NCBI GenBank assembly: GCA_035606945.1
Contig: DATNDR010000074.1
Coordinates: 62,001-126,000, forward strand
Direction of reading: 5' to 3'
Source of the DNA: GCA-003244245 sp035606945
GTDB taxonomy: Bacteria > Actinomycetota > Actinomycetes > Mycobacteriales > Pseudonocardiaceae
Length of the DNA: 64,000 nt
The notes beneath the pieces were generated by a model. That model had not been told where the DNA came from. It ran no database searches and saw only the letters and a program-made list of their open reading frames with translations. Positions 25,536 through 34,114 of the stretch are shown piece after piece. The stretch's first letter is position 1. Each line of letters starts with the position of its first letter. The position numbers and the translations under genes were made by a program.

Positions 25536-26583
25536 AGTGTCCTCGGTTGAGGCCGTGGTGAGTTCGGATCTGGTTCGCGCGCGGCTGCCCCGCTGGTCGC
25601 TGGGCGCCATCGCGGCCGGAGTGGTCGCCGTGACTGCGGTGTTATTCGTGGCTACTCCGCTGGCCGGGCGGGTTGGCTTCCTGCTCACCGCGGCTGGGCT
25701 TTACGTCCTGGTGCAGACCGCGGTCTCGCTTGTGGTCGAGGGCCGGCGCGCCGCACGGAACCGGCTGGTGACCAGTGCCGTGGTGGCATGCACGTGCGCC
25801 GCGGTGCTGCCGCTGGTCGCCGTCCTCGGATTCACCGTCGTGAAAGGCATGGCAGTACTCAACGGATCCTTTCTCACTCACACGATGCGTGGAGTCGCGG
25901 AGCAAGATGCAGCAGGTGGAATTTATCATGCCATGATCGGCACGCTCGAGCAGGTAGGTTTGGCCACCGTCATGGCGGTCCCGTTCGGCCTGCTCGTCGC
26001 GATTTATCTCGTGGAATACAGCGCCGGGCGATTGGGCCGAGTCGTGAGTTTTTTCGTCGACGTGATGACCGGCCTCCCGTCAATTGTTGCCGGACTGTTC
26101 ATCTTCGCACTGTGGATCCTTGCGTTGGGACGCGGCTTTTCTGGTTTCGCTGGTTCTTTGGCGCTGGTGATTTTGATGTTGCCGACCGTAGTGCGGTCCG
26201 CGGAGGAGATGCTGAAGATCGTGCCCGATAGTCTCCGTGAAGGGAGCTATGCGCTTGGTGTGCCGAAATGGGTCACCGTGCTGCGAATTGTACTACCCAC
26301 CGCCCTGGCGGGAATCGTGACAGGTGTGATGCTCGCTATTGCTCGGGTCACCGGAGAAACGGCTCCGCTGTTGCTCACCGTATTCGGCAACCCGGCGCTG
26401 AATTTCAATCCTTTTTCTGGCGCTCAGGCGTCGCTGCCACTGTTTGTGTTCAGTGAGGCGGGTCTGCCCGACGAGACGGCGGTCAATCGGGCCTGGGCGG
26501 CAGCATTGGTCCTGATTCTGATCGTCTTAACGCTCAATATTATCGCTCGCGTAATCGCACGCGTCGCGAGTGTCCGCAGCTAG
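25528..26583 (+). CDS. pstA: Phosphate ABC transporter permease PstA
   Basis: A 351-residue permease, longer than many PstA proteins because of two extra hydrophobic segments near the N-terminus (residues about 25-75). The core contains 'GIYHAMIGTLEQVGLATVMAVPFGLLVAIYLVEY' spread over two helices and the EAA-type loop 'GSYALGVPKWVTVLRIVLPTALAGIVTG'. GTG 25528 overlaps the end of pstC. With PstC it forms the phosphate channel. Confidence 0.96.
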   Translation: MPEVSSVEAVVSSDLVRARLPRWSLGAIAAGVVAVTAVLFVATPLAGRVGFLLTAAGLYVLVQTAVSLVVEGRRAARNRLVTSAVVACTCAAVLPLVAVLGFTVVKGMAVLNGSFLTHTMRGVAEQDAAGGIYHAMIGTLEQVGLATVMAVPFGLLVAIYLVEYSAGRLGRVVSFFVDVMTGLPSIVAGLFIFALWILALGRGFSGFAGSLALVILMLPTVVRSAEEMLKIVPDSLREGSYALGVPKWVTVLRIVLPTALAGIVTGVMLAIARVTGETAPLLLTVFGNPALNFNPFSGAQASLPLFVFSEAGLPDETAVNRAWAAALVLILIVLTLNIIARVIARVASVRS

Positions 26584-26603
26584 CCGTCAACATTGGATCT
26601 ATC

Positions 26604-27380
26604 ATGGCCAAAAATGTACAAATGAAGAATGTTGAGATCTATTACGGTAAGTTCCACGCCGTGGAGGACGTGAGCCTGTCGGTGCCACCGCGGGCGGTCA
26701 CCGCGTTTATCGGTCCGTCGGGCTGCGGGAAGTCCAGCGTGTTGCGCACCATCAATCGGATGCACGAGGTGATTCCCGGGGCGCGGATCGAGGGTCGGAT
26801 AGAGCTCGACGGCGAAGACATCTACCAGCCAGGAGTCGACCCGGTCGAGGTGCGTCGCGCGGTGGGCATGGTGTTCCAGCGGCCGAATCCATTTCCTACG
26901 ATGTCCATCCGGGACAACGTCGTGGCCGGCCTCAAACTGCAGGGGGTGAGAAACAGGTCACAGTTGGACGAGGTGACCGAGCGGTCGTTACGTGCCGCGA
27001 ATCTGTGGAAAGAGGTCAGAGACCGGCTCGGCAGGCCCGGCGGCAGTCTGTCAGGCGGGCAGCAGCAACGGTTATGCATCGCGCGTGCCATCGCGGTGCA
27101 GCCAGACGTTCTCCTCATGGATGAGCCCTGCTCGGCGTTGGATCCGATCTCCACACTGGCGATCGAGGAGTTGATCGGGGACCTGAAAAAGGACTACACG
27201 ATCATCATCGTGACGCACAACATGCAACAGGCCGCTCGGGTGTCGGACCAAACTGGATTCTTCAACCTGCCCGCCGCAGACCAGCCTGGCAGGCTCGTGG
27301 AGCTGGACGACACGGAGAAGATCTTCTCCAACCCGGCGAAAAAGGCTACTGAGGACTACATTTCGGGACGGTTTGGCTGA
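26604..27380 (+). CDS. pstB: Phosphate ABC transporter ATPase PstB
   Basis: A 258-residue ABC ATPase. Walker A GPSGCGKSS at residues 37-45, signature LSGGQQQR, Walker B LLMDEP with 'CSALDP', and the PstB-typical 'MVFQRPNPFP' Q-loop and 'DYTIIIVTHNMQQAARVSD' H-loop. It powers phosphate import with PstC and PstA. Starts 20 bp after pstA. Its last base is shared with the start of the next gene (TGATG), so the downstream DNA-binding protein is translationally coupled. No phoU is present in the operon. Confidence 0.97.
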   Translation: MAKNVQMKNVEIYYGKFHAVEDVSLSVPPRAVTAFIGPSGCGKSSVLRTINRMHEVIPGARIEGRIELDGEDIYQPGVDPVEVRRAVGMVFQRPNPFPTMSIRDNVVAGLKLQGVRNRSQLDEVTERSLRAANLWKEVRDRLGRPGGSLSGGQQQRLCIARAIAVQPDVLLMDEPCSALDPISTLAIEELIGDLKKDYTIIIVTHNMQQAARVSDQTGFFNLPAADQPGRLVELDDTEKIFSNPAKKATEDYISGRFG

Positions 27381-27781
27381 TGTCATCAATCGAGAGCTGG
27401 GGGGCGACGAACACGCCGGAGGCAAGCCGTTACTTGCCGGTCGATCCTCAGACTCTCGGACGGTTGAGGATCTTGAAAGTAGGGGATGTCGAGCTCCAGC
27501 TCGACGGGCACCGGTTGCTTGTCCGCGGAGTACCCGTACACCTGCCGCACAAGGAGTTCGTGATCCTGCGCCAGCTGATGGACAACGCCGGCCGCGTGGT
27601 CTCGCGGCGCGAGTTGCTGGACAATGCGTGGGGGCCGGACCGGGCGGACGTCCGGAACTACCTGGAAGTGCACATTCGCCGGCTGCGCACGAAGATTGAA
27701 AGTGACGTGGACCGGCCTACCCGCATTCGGACCGTCCGCGGGGTCGGTTACATCTTCGACCTACCGCAAGAGAACCAGTGA
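27380..27781 (+). CDS. Receiver-less OmpR/PhoB-type winged-helix DNA-binding protein
   Basis: A 133-residue protein consisting of a short N-terminal segment (1-30) and an OmpR/PhoB-type winged helix (about 31-128): 'VHLPHKEFVILRQLMDNAGRVVSRRELL', 'NYLEVHIRRLRTKIE', 'IRTVRGVGYIFD'. The phospho-acceptor receiver domain found in response regulators such as PhoP is absent, and nothing upstream codes for one. Because it is coupled to pstB and inside a PHO-box operon, it may bind the same kind of sites as PhoP and feed back on the operon, or act as a constitutive regulator. Binding target unknown. Confidence 0.9.
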   Translation: MSSIESWGATNTPEASRYLPVDPQTLGRLRILKVGDVELQLDGHRLLVRGVPVHLPHKEFVILRQLMDNAGRVVSRRELLDNAWGPDRADVRNYLEVHIRRLRTKIESDVDRPTRIRTVRGVGYIFDLPQENQ

Positions 27782-27814
27782 GGCTTCGCCTCGGACCGCC
27801 GAGGTGGGCGGTGC

Positions 27815-27874
27815 CGTGAACTCGGCACTACCGATGTTGTGCGGCGGTGGGAGGTCGCTGGCGTCGAGTTCACG
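27815..27874. terminator. Possible hairpin between the pst operon and tatA
   Basis: Perfect 10-bp inverted repeat CGTGAACTCG (27815-27824) and CGAGTTCACG (27865-27874) with a 40-nt loop, inside the 158-bp gap between two convergent genes. A smaller GTGCCG/CGGCAC hairpin overlaps its left arm. Could terminate transcription from one or both sides. Confidence 0.35.
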
Positions 27875-27939
27875 ACACCGGTCTGAGAATGTGCCGAACC
27901 CCCCGCTCACGTGTCGAAGTTTCGGGGACCAAGGCGCCC

Positions 27940-28218
27940 TTAGCCGGCTGGTGGCTTGTCCCGTAGGTGGGGTTGGGAAGTCTCCGAAGAGGACGAAGAG
28001 GACGCAGAGGACGCAGACGACGCAGACGGTGACGCGGTAGGCGCATTCGGAGGCAGTTGTCCGGGCTCCTTGTCCCCGGACAGCGCGCGGGTCTCGGCCT
28101 TGAAGATCCGCATCGACTGACCTACCGACCGGGCCATCTGCGGCAGCTTGTTAGCCCCGAACAACAGCATGAAGACTGCCGCCACGATCAACAGATGCCA
28201 CGGGCTGAACTCGCCCAT
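27940..28218 (-). CDS. tatA: Twin-arginine translocase subunit TatA
   Basis: A 92-residue TatA-type protein: short periplasmic start MGEFSPWHLLIV, one transmembrane helix, hinge FGANKLPQ, amphipathic helix 'MARSVGQSMRIFKAET' and a low-complexity Ser/Ala tail coded by a GAAGAGGAC/GCAGAC-like repeat on the opposite strand. TatA rings form the Tat export pore. ATG 28218 follows GGGAGG; an in-frame start eight codons upstream is less likely. No tatB or tatC is adjacent. The Ser/Ala repeat may vary in length between strains. Confidence 0.92.
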   Translation of the reverse strand: MGEFSPWHLLIVAAVFMLLFGANKLPQMARSVGQSMRIFKAETRALSGDKEPGQLPPNAPTASPSASSASSASSSSSSETSQPHLRDKPPAG

Positions 28219-28370
28219 CGCCGCCTCCCAGGTCAGCCCCACACTGCTCGCCGTACCTAAACATACTCGCCCGGGGGCCGCCGCGGTTGGTGCACATGAC
28301 TCTGCCCGATGTCAGGCGGACTGGGAGATACTGCGCGGATGTGGCTTGCCCGCCGAAGGGAACCGTGATT

Positions 28371-30005
28371 ATGGCGCAAGCATCCGTTCGCAGCGCGGCG
28401 TCCGAGGCCCGGCCGGGGTTCCGGCGCGACGTGGGCTTCGTGGCGTTGATGTTCGTCTCGCTGGGTTCGATCATCGGGTCGGGCTGGCTGCTGGGTGCGT
28501 TGACGGCGGCCACGTCGGCCGGTGGTGCGTCGATCGTGTCCTGGGTGCTCGCCGGCGTGATCATCGTGCTGCTGGCGTTGGTGCACTCGGAGCTGGGTGC
28601 GGCTTACCCGCTCGCCGGTGGTACGGGACGGTGGCCGCGCCTGGCGTTCGGTTCGCTGGGCGGGTTCACGGCGGGGTGGGTGGCCTGGCTGCAGGCGGTC
28701 ACGATCGCGCCGATCGAGGTCGAGGCGGCGCTGAGCTACCTCGACCACAAGTGGCACGGATTGATCAATGAGGCCGGCGCGCTGACCCCCACCGGCCTGG
28801 CCGTATCCACCGGGTTGATGTTGCTCTTCACGGTGATCAACATTCTCGGGGTCCGGTGGCTCGCGGAGAGCAACCGGATCGCAGTGCTGTGGAAGGTGGC
28901 AGTACCGGTCCTGACGGTTGCCGTCCTGATCGTCGTGTCGTTCCAAGTCTCGAACTTCACCGCGGGCGGCGGCTTCGCCCCCTACGGTGCGCACGGGGTG
29001 CTTGCAGCTCTGCCGCTCGGCGTGGTGTTCGCCCTGCAAGGCTTCGAACAAGCGGCGCAGATAGCCGGCGAGGCGCGCGATCCGCAACGTAACGTGCCCC
29101 GCGCGGTGATCGGCTCGGTGGTGATCGGCACATTGCTGTACCTCGGGCTGGAGATCGCTTTCATCGGCGCGCTGAACCCGGGCAACCTCGCGCAGGGATG
29201 GGCCAACCCGGTCGGCAAAGGTGACTTCGGGCCGTACGCGACGCTGGCCACCGGCCTGGGCCTGGGCTGGTTGGCAGTCATCCTGTACATCGACGCGTTC
29301 ATCTCACCGGCCGGTACCGGCTTGATCTACGTGGGCACCTCCGCGCGGTTGTCCTACGCTCTCGGCCACGCCGGGTACGTTCCCAAGGGCGTTAGCCGGA
29401 TCAGTAGCCGTGGCGTTCCCTACACCTCGATCATCCTGGCGTTCGTGATCGGCCTGATCTGTTTCCTGCCCTTCCCGAGCTGGCAGAGCCTGGTCGGGCT
29501 GGTCACCTCGGCAACGGTGATCATGTACGGTTTCGCGCCGATCACCTTGCTGGCGCTGCGCAAGGCTGACCCCGACCGCGCCCGCCCGTACCGGCTGCCT
29601 GCCGCCCCGATTCTGGCGCCGCTGGCCTTCGTCGCGGCAAACGAGATCATCTACTGGACGTCCTGGGCCACAGTGGAAAAACTGATGCTGGCCATCGTCG
29701 CCGGGTACCTGCTGTTCGCCCTCGCCTATGCGACCGGCCATCCGATGGAGCGGCCACCGCTGGACCCGCGGTCGCTGGTCTGGATCGTTCCGTGGTTCGC
29801 CGGTCTGGCCATGATCTCCTACCTCGGTCAATACGGCGGCACGCGGCTCATTCCCGAATGGGTCGACCTCGGCGTGGTGGCCGCGTTCAGTCTGGTGATC
29901 TGCTACGTCGCTGTTGCATTCAGCCTGTCCAGCCACCGAGTCGCCGCCGCAGTTGCCATCGACGAGCACGAAGCAGCGGCTCAAGCTGAGCTCAAAACCG
30001 CGTGA
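28371..30005 (+). CDS. APC-family amino acid permease
   Basis: A 544-residue, roughly 12-helix permease of the APC superfamily. The helix-1 substrate loop 'GSIIGSGWLLGAL' is present, and helix 6 has 'GVVFALQGFEQAAQIAGEARDPQRNVPRA', the family's conserved segment. It would import an amino acid or amine with protons or by exchange. ATG 28371 is chosen for AAGGGA 9 bases upstream; GTG 28365 is possible. The last 30 residues are a soluble Glu/Ala-rich tail. No catabolic gene adjoins it. Confidence 0.9.
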   Translation: MAQASVRSAASEARPGFRRDVGFVALMFVSLGSIIGSGWLLGALTAATSAGGASIVSWVLAGVIIVLLALVHSELGAAYPLAGGTGRWPRLAFGSLGGFTAGWVAWLQAVTIAPIEVEAALSYLDHKWHGLINEAGALTPTGLAVSTGLMLLFTVINILGVRWLAESNRIAVLWKVAVPVLTVAVLIVVSFQVSNFTAGGGFAPYGAHGVLAALPLGVVFALQGFEQAAQIAGEARDPQRNVPRAVIGSVVIGTLLYLGLEIAFIGALNPGNLAQGWANPVGKGDFGPYATLATGLGLGWLAVILYIDAFISPAGTGLIYVGTSARLSYALGHAGYVPKGVSRISSRGVPYTSIILAFVIGLICFLPFPSWQSLVGLVTSATVIMYGFAPITLLALRKADPDRARPYRLPAAPILAPLAFVAANEIIYWTSWATVEKLMLAIVAGYLLFALAYATGHPMERPPLDPRSLVWIVPWFAGLAMISYLGQYGGTRLIPEWVDLGVVAAFSLVICYVAVAFSLSSHRVAAAVAIDEHEAAAQAELKTA

Positions 30006-30055
30006 CGGGACCGCGCCACGGTTTTTCGTGCTGGCGGCGCGGGTAGCTCTACGGC

Positions 30056-30184
30056 ATGTCATTGCCCGACTCAAGCCTGACCTTCATCGAGGGTGTGCGG
30101 ACGGTGCGCCGCGGTGAGACTGTCGAGCTGGTGTCCCGGGGTCGTGCTGCGGGCGTTTTCCCCCGAGGCGTTGGGAAGGATTGA
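30056..30184 (+). CDS. Possible 42-residue small protein
   Basis: ATG 30056 to TGA 30184 codes a peptide reading 'LTFIEGVRTVRRGETVELVSRG', with alternating hydrophobic and charged residues like a small beta protein. The stop falls 2 bp before the start of the epimerase gene, so it could be a coupled leader gene. There is no clear ribosome binding site and no family I recognise. It may also be a fragment. Confidence 0.3.
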   Translation: MSLPDSSLTFIEGVRTVRRGETVELVSRGRAAGVFPRGVGKD

Positions 30185-30186
30185 GC

Positions 30187-31272
30187 ATGGCCGCCAACGA
30201 GAAGCAGGAAGCCGCCCGGGTGGTGGTGCTGGGTGCGACCGGCAATGTCGGCACCAGCGTGGTCGCCGCGCTGGCCGCCGACCCACGGGTGGCATCGATC
30301 CTCGGGGTGGCCCGCCGGCGGCCGCAGTGGTCGGCGCCCCGCACCGAGTGGGCCCAGGCCGACATCGAACGCGACGACCTGGTCGGGCTGTTCCGTGGCG
30401 CGGATGTGGTCATCCATCTGGCGTGGCTCATCCAGCCCACCCACAGTCCGCTGCTCACCTGGCGCACCAACGTCGTCGGTTCGCTACGGGTGTTCCAGGC
30501 CGCCGCCAAGACCGGCGTGCCGGCGTTGGTGTACGCGTCCTCAGTCGGCGCGTACTCGCCGGTATCCCAGCCGAAGGCCAAGGGCGCGGCGGTTGCTGAG
30601 GACTGGCCGACCGATGGCTGGCCCACTGCCAGCTACACCAGGGAGAAGGCTTACGTCGAACGCAGCTTGGACGCCTTCGAGCGGGGCCACCCCGACATCC
30701 GGGTGGTGCGGCTTCGACCCGGCTTCATCTTCAAACGCGAGTCCGCCAGCGGGCAGCGCCGCCTGTTCATCGGGCCGTTCCTGCCCAACCAGCTGGTGCG
30801 GCCAGGCCTGGTGCCGATCGTGCCCGACCTGCCGGGTCTGCGCTTCCAAGCCGTGCACACCGCCGATATCGCCGAGGCTTACCGGTTGGCCGCGCTGAGC
30901 GAGGTGCGCGGCGCATTCAACATCGCCGCCGAACCCGTGGTCGACGCCCTCCTGCTGGCGAACATCTTCGATGCACGGGTCGTGTCGCTGCCGCTGTCGC
31001 CGGCTCGTGCCGCGGTGTGGCTGGCCTGGCAACTGCATCTGGTGCCCGCCTCCCCCTACCTGTTCGATGCGTTCCTACACTTGCCAATCATGGACACCAC
31101 CCGGGCCCGAACCGAGCTGGGTTGGTCGCCTCGGCACAGCTCGCGAGAAACCCTTGAGGAGTTCCTGGGCGGCCTGCGCGATGGCGCCGGCATGTCCACG
31201 CCGCCCTTGGCGCCCAGGGTGCCCGGTGGCCGCGTGCACGAAGTGCGTACCGGCGTCGGCGTCCGGCCCTAG
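30187..31272 (+). CDS. NAD-dependent epimerase/dehydratase, extended SDR family
   Basis: A 361-residue extended short-chain dehydrogenase. The Rossmann motif 'VVVLGATGNVGTSVV' lies at residues about 12-26 and the catalytic YxxxK is YTREK, with the upstream Ser in 'YASSVGAYSP'. Such enzymes act on nucleotide sugars or related substrates. GGAAGGA six bases upstream supports ATG 30187. It is the first of five closely spaced plus-strand genes (epimerase, GCS2 ligase, PfkB, SurE, DUF427). Substrate unknown. Confidence 0.88.
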   Translation: MAANEKQEAARVVVLGATGNVGTSVVAALAADPRVASILGVARRRPQWSAPRTEWAQADIERDDLVGLFRGADVVIHLAWLIQPTHSPLLTWRTNVVGSLRVFQAAAKTGVPALVYASSVGAYSPVSQPKAKGAAVAEDWPTDGWPTASYTREKAYVERSLDAFERGHPDIRVVRLRPGFIFKRESASGQRRLFIGPFLPNQLVRPGLVPIVPDLPGLRFQAVHTADIAEAYRLAALSEVRGAFNIAAEPVVDALLLANIFDARVVSLPLSPARAAVWLAWQLHLVPASPYLFDAFLHLPIMDTTRARTELGWSPRHSSRETLEEFLGGLRDGAGMSTPPLAPRVPGGRVHEVRTGVGVRP

Positions 31273-31294
31273 TAGCCCGGATCAGCCTGATCAG

Positions 31295-32380
31295 ATGGCC
31301 GCGCGCAGTGTGGGAGTAGAGGAAGAACTGCTGCTGGTCGATCCGGACAGTGGCCAGGCGTTAGCACAGTCCGCCGCGGTGCTGCGGCGTGTTCCGGATA
31401 GTGACGGCGTGGCGCTCGCCTCTGAGCTGACGCGTCAGCAGATCGAGACCAACACCCGTCCCTGCGACTCGCTGGAGGGACTCGCCTCCGAGTTGCGCCG
31501 GGGGCGGCGCGCGGCGGCCGATGCCGCCGACAGCCGCGGAGCTGCGGTGGTCGCAGTGGCCACCTCGCCGTTGCCGGCGGATGCGTCGATCACTTCCTCG
31601 CCGCGTTACCAGCGGATGGTCGACCAGTTCGGGCTCACCGCCGAGGAGCAACTCACCTGTGGCTGCCACGTCCACGTGCGGATCGAGTCTGATGCGGAGG
31701 GCGTGGCGGTGCTGGACCGCATCCGCGGTTGGCTGCCCTGCCTGCTCGCGCTCAGCGCGAACTCGCCGTTCTGGCAGGGTCAGGACACCGGCTACGCCAG
31801 CTTCCGGTCGCAGGTCTGGGGCCGGTGGCCATCAGCAGGACCGACTGAGCTGTTCGGCAGTCCGGAGATCTACCACGCCACCACTCAAGCCATGGTGGAG
31901 TCGAAGACGCTGCTCGATTTGGGAATGGTGTACTTCGACGCACGCCTTTCGCGGGAGCACCCGACGGTAGAGGTACGCGTTGCCGACGTCTGCCTGCTTG
32001 CCGACGATGCGGTATTGCTGGCGGCGCTGAGCAGGGCACTGGTCGAGACAGCGGCACGGTCGTGGCAGGCCGACGAGCCTCCCGCACCGATCAGGACCGA
32101 ACTGCTCCGGCTCGCGGGCTGGCGAGCCGCTCGATCAGGACTCGGCGGTGATCTCATCGCGGTGACCGGCAGGCCCGCGCCGGCCCCGCAGGTGCTCCGC
32201 GCGCTGCTCGAACACGTCCAGCCGGTGCTGGCCGAGTACGGCGATCTCGAGATCGTCGAAGATCTCGTCGCTGCCGTGCTTGACCGTGGCACTGGCGCCA
32301 CCGCGCAACGCCGGATCTATTGCCGAAGTGGTCAGCTGACCGATGTCGTCGGGCATGCCGTGAAGGCCACCATGTCGTGA
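31295..32380 (+). CDS. Carboxylate-amine ligase, glutamate--cysteine ligase type 2 family
   Basis: A 361-residue GCS2-family enzyme, the YbdK/EgtA-like group that joins an amine to a carboxylate using ATP. Family marks: 'SVGVEEELLLVDP' at the start, 'CGCHVHVRI', and 'EVRVADVC' near residue 225. Starts 22 bp after the epimerase and ends in a GTGA overlap with the PfkB gene. No strong ribosome binding site is visible before ATG 31295, so an alternative start is possible. The classical substrates are glutamate and cysteine, but YbdK-type proteins often have weak or unknown activity. Confidence 0.88.
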   Translation: MAARSVGVEEELLLVDPDSGQALAQSAAVLRRVPDSDGVALASELTRQQIETNTRPCDSLEGLASELRRGRRAAADAADSRGAAVVAVATSPLPADASITSSPRYQRMVDQFGLTAEEQLTCGCHVHVRIESDAEGVAVLDRIRGWLPCLLALSANSPFWQGQDTGYASFRSQVWGRWPSAGPTELFGSPEIYHATTQAMVESKTLLDLGMVYFDARLSREHPTVEVRVADVCLLADDAVLLAALSRALVETAARSWQADEPPAPIRTELLRLAGWRAARSGLGGDLIAVTGRPAPAPQVLRALLEHVQPVLAEYGDLEIVEDLVAAVLDRGTGATAQRRIYCRSGQLTDVVGHAVKATMS

Positions 32381-33309
32381 CGGCCCGCTCGGTATTGGTG
32401 TTCGCGCCGACTCCGCTGCTGACCGTGACGATCGAGGATCGCGGCGGCGAACCCGACCTGCACATCCATGCGGGCGGGCAGGGCGTGTGGCAAGCGCGGA
32501 TGATCTCCAGCTTGGGTGTGCCGGTGGTGCTCTGCGCGGCTCTGGGTGGCGAGACCGGACAGGTGCTGCGGCACTTGATCGATGCCGAGGGGGTGGAGCT
32601 CGATGCCGAGCAGGTCGGTACCCGCAATGGTGGTTACGTGCATGACCGGCGCGATGGGCACCGGCGCTCGGTTGTCGAGACACCGGGCGACGCATTGGGC
32701 CGTCACGAGCTGGATGGCCTGTACGAGCGCACCCTGATCAGGGGCTTGGATGCCGCCGTCACGATCTTGTCGGGTCCGCACGATGATCGGATCGTGCCGG
32801 CGTCGGTATACCGGCGGTTGACCAGGGACCTGTCGGCCAACGGATGCCGGGTGATCGGAGATCTGTGTGGGCGGCCGCTGGACGCGATGCTAGCGGCCGG
32901 CCCGTTTCTGATCAAGATGAGCCACGAGCAGCTGCTGCGCGACGGGCGCGCCGGCGGTGAGTCGTCCGCGGAGCTGGTGTGCGCGATGCGCCAGTTGCGC
33001 GCCGACGGCGCAGGCGCGGTGGTGGTCTCCCGTGCGGACCAGCCGGCGCTGGCGTTGGTGGATGGCGAGGTTGTCGAGATACACGTGCCGCCGCTGGAGC
33101 CGGCTGAGCCGCGCGGTGCCGGTGACTCCATGACCGCAGGTTTGGCTGCATCGCTGGCCCGGGGTGAATCGCTGCCGACCGCACTGCGGGTGGGCGCCGC
33201 GTGTGGTGCGCTTAACGTAGTCCGCAGCGGGCTGGGTACCGGCGGTCGTGCGGCTGTGGCGGCGCTGGCGAAGCGGATCGAGATACACGGCAGACGAGAC
33301 GGGGACTGA
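32377..33309 (+). CDS. PfkB-family sugar kinase
   Basis: A 310-residue ribokinase/PfkB-type kinase. The N-terminal motif is 'HIHAGGQGVWQARM' (family GGKGxN, here GGQGVW) and the C-terminal signature is 'PRGAGDSMTAGLAASLARG', with the catalytic Asp in GAGDS. The layout is closest to 1-phosphofructokinases. GTG 32377 overlaps the stop of the ligase gene. Sugar substrate not known; the coupling to GCS2 and SurE genes suggests a specialised pathway rather than central glycolysis. Confidence 0.88.
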   Translation: MTARSVLVFAPTPLLTVTIEDRGGEPDLHIHAGGQGVWQARMISSLGVPVVLCAALGGETGQVLRHLIDAEGVELDAEQVGTRNGGYVHDRRDGHRRSVVETPGDALGRHELDGLYERTLIRGLDAAVTILSGPHDDRIVPASVYRRLTRDLSANGCRVIGDLCGRPLDAMLAAGPFLIKMSHEQLLRDGRAGGESSAELVCAMRQLRADGAGAVVVSRADQPALALVDGEVVEIHVPPLEPAEPRGAGDSMTAGLAASLARGESLPTALRVGAACGALNVVRSGLGTGGRAAVAALAKRIEIHGRRDGD

Positions 33310-33310
33310 G

Positions 33311-34102
33311 TTGGTACCGCGATGCACGACCCTGGTGACCAACGACGACGGCATCGACTCGCCAGGCCTGGTCGTATTGGCGGCCGCAGCCGTGCGGGCC
33401 GGTCTCGACGTCGTGGTCGCCGCGCCGGCGCGGCAGTCCAGCGGGACCAGCGCGGGAATCATCGCCACCACCCGTGCGGGCCGGCCGCTGATCGAGCGCC
33501 GCCAGCTACCCGATCTGCCTGAGATCGAGGCCTACGCGGTGCAGGCTCAACCGGGTTACATCGTGCGTGCGGCGGTCCGCGGTTGGCTGGACCCGGTACC
33601 CCAGCTGGTGGTGTCCGGGATCAATCACGGCGCGAACGTGGGGCGCGCGATCTTGCATTCCGGCACGGTGGGCGCAGCGCTGACGGCCGGGGTGAACGGA
33701 GTGCGCGGGCTGGCGGTCTCCCTCGACGTCGGCCTTTACCCGGCGCAGCCACCATGCTGGAATACCGCCGCGCACCTGCTGCCGGACGTCCTGGAGATCT
33801 TGATCAGTGCTCCCGCGGGTACAGTGCTGTCGCTCAACGTCCCCGATCGGCCGATCGGGGACCTGGGCGAGTTGCGCCCCGCCGCACTCGCGCAGTTCGG
33901 CACCGTGCAGACCAGGGTGGACCGGGTGGAGGACGGGCAGCTGCACCTCGCGCAGGTCGAGGTGGACGCCCCGCCGGAGCCCGGCACCGACAGCGCCCTG
34001 CTCGCTGCCGGGCACCCCACGCTGACTGCTCTGGAATCGGTGTGCGAGGCATCCAATCCGGTACTACCTCAGTCGCTGGCACCCGGGCGGCCGCTCGTGT
34101 AA
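33311..34102 (+). CDS. surE: 5'/3'-nucleotidase SurE
   Basis: A 263-residue SurE phosphatase that dephosphorylates nucleoside monophosphates. Metal-site motif 'LVTNDDGIDSPG' at the start, then 'AAPARQSSGTSAGI' and 'VSGINHGANVGRAILHSGTVGAA'. No ATG or GTG fits the frame, so TTG 33311 directly after the kinase stop is the best start. Length is normal for the family. Thirteen bp separate it from the DUF427 gene. Confidence 0.9.
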   Translation: MVPRCTTLVTNDDGIDSPGLVVLAAAAVRAGLDVVVAAPARQSSGTSAGIIATTRAGRPLIERRQLPDLPEIEAYAVQAQPGYIVRAAVRGWLDPVPQLVVSGINHGANVGRAILHSGTVGAALTAGVNGVRGLAVSLDVGLYPAQPPCWNTAAHLLPDVLEILISAPAGTVLSLNVPDRPIGDLGELRPAALAQFGTVQTRVDRVEDGQLHLAQVEVDAPPEPGTDSALLAAGHPTLTALESVCEASNPVLPQSLAPGRPLV

Positions 34103-34114
34103 TGGAATAGCCGA

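Noticed and set aside
28257..29087. 276-residue minus-strand frame
   Set aside because: Complement of the APC permease; Arg/Gln/His-rich with no domain.
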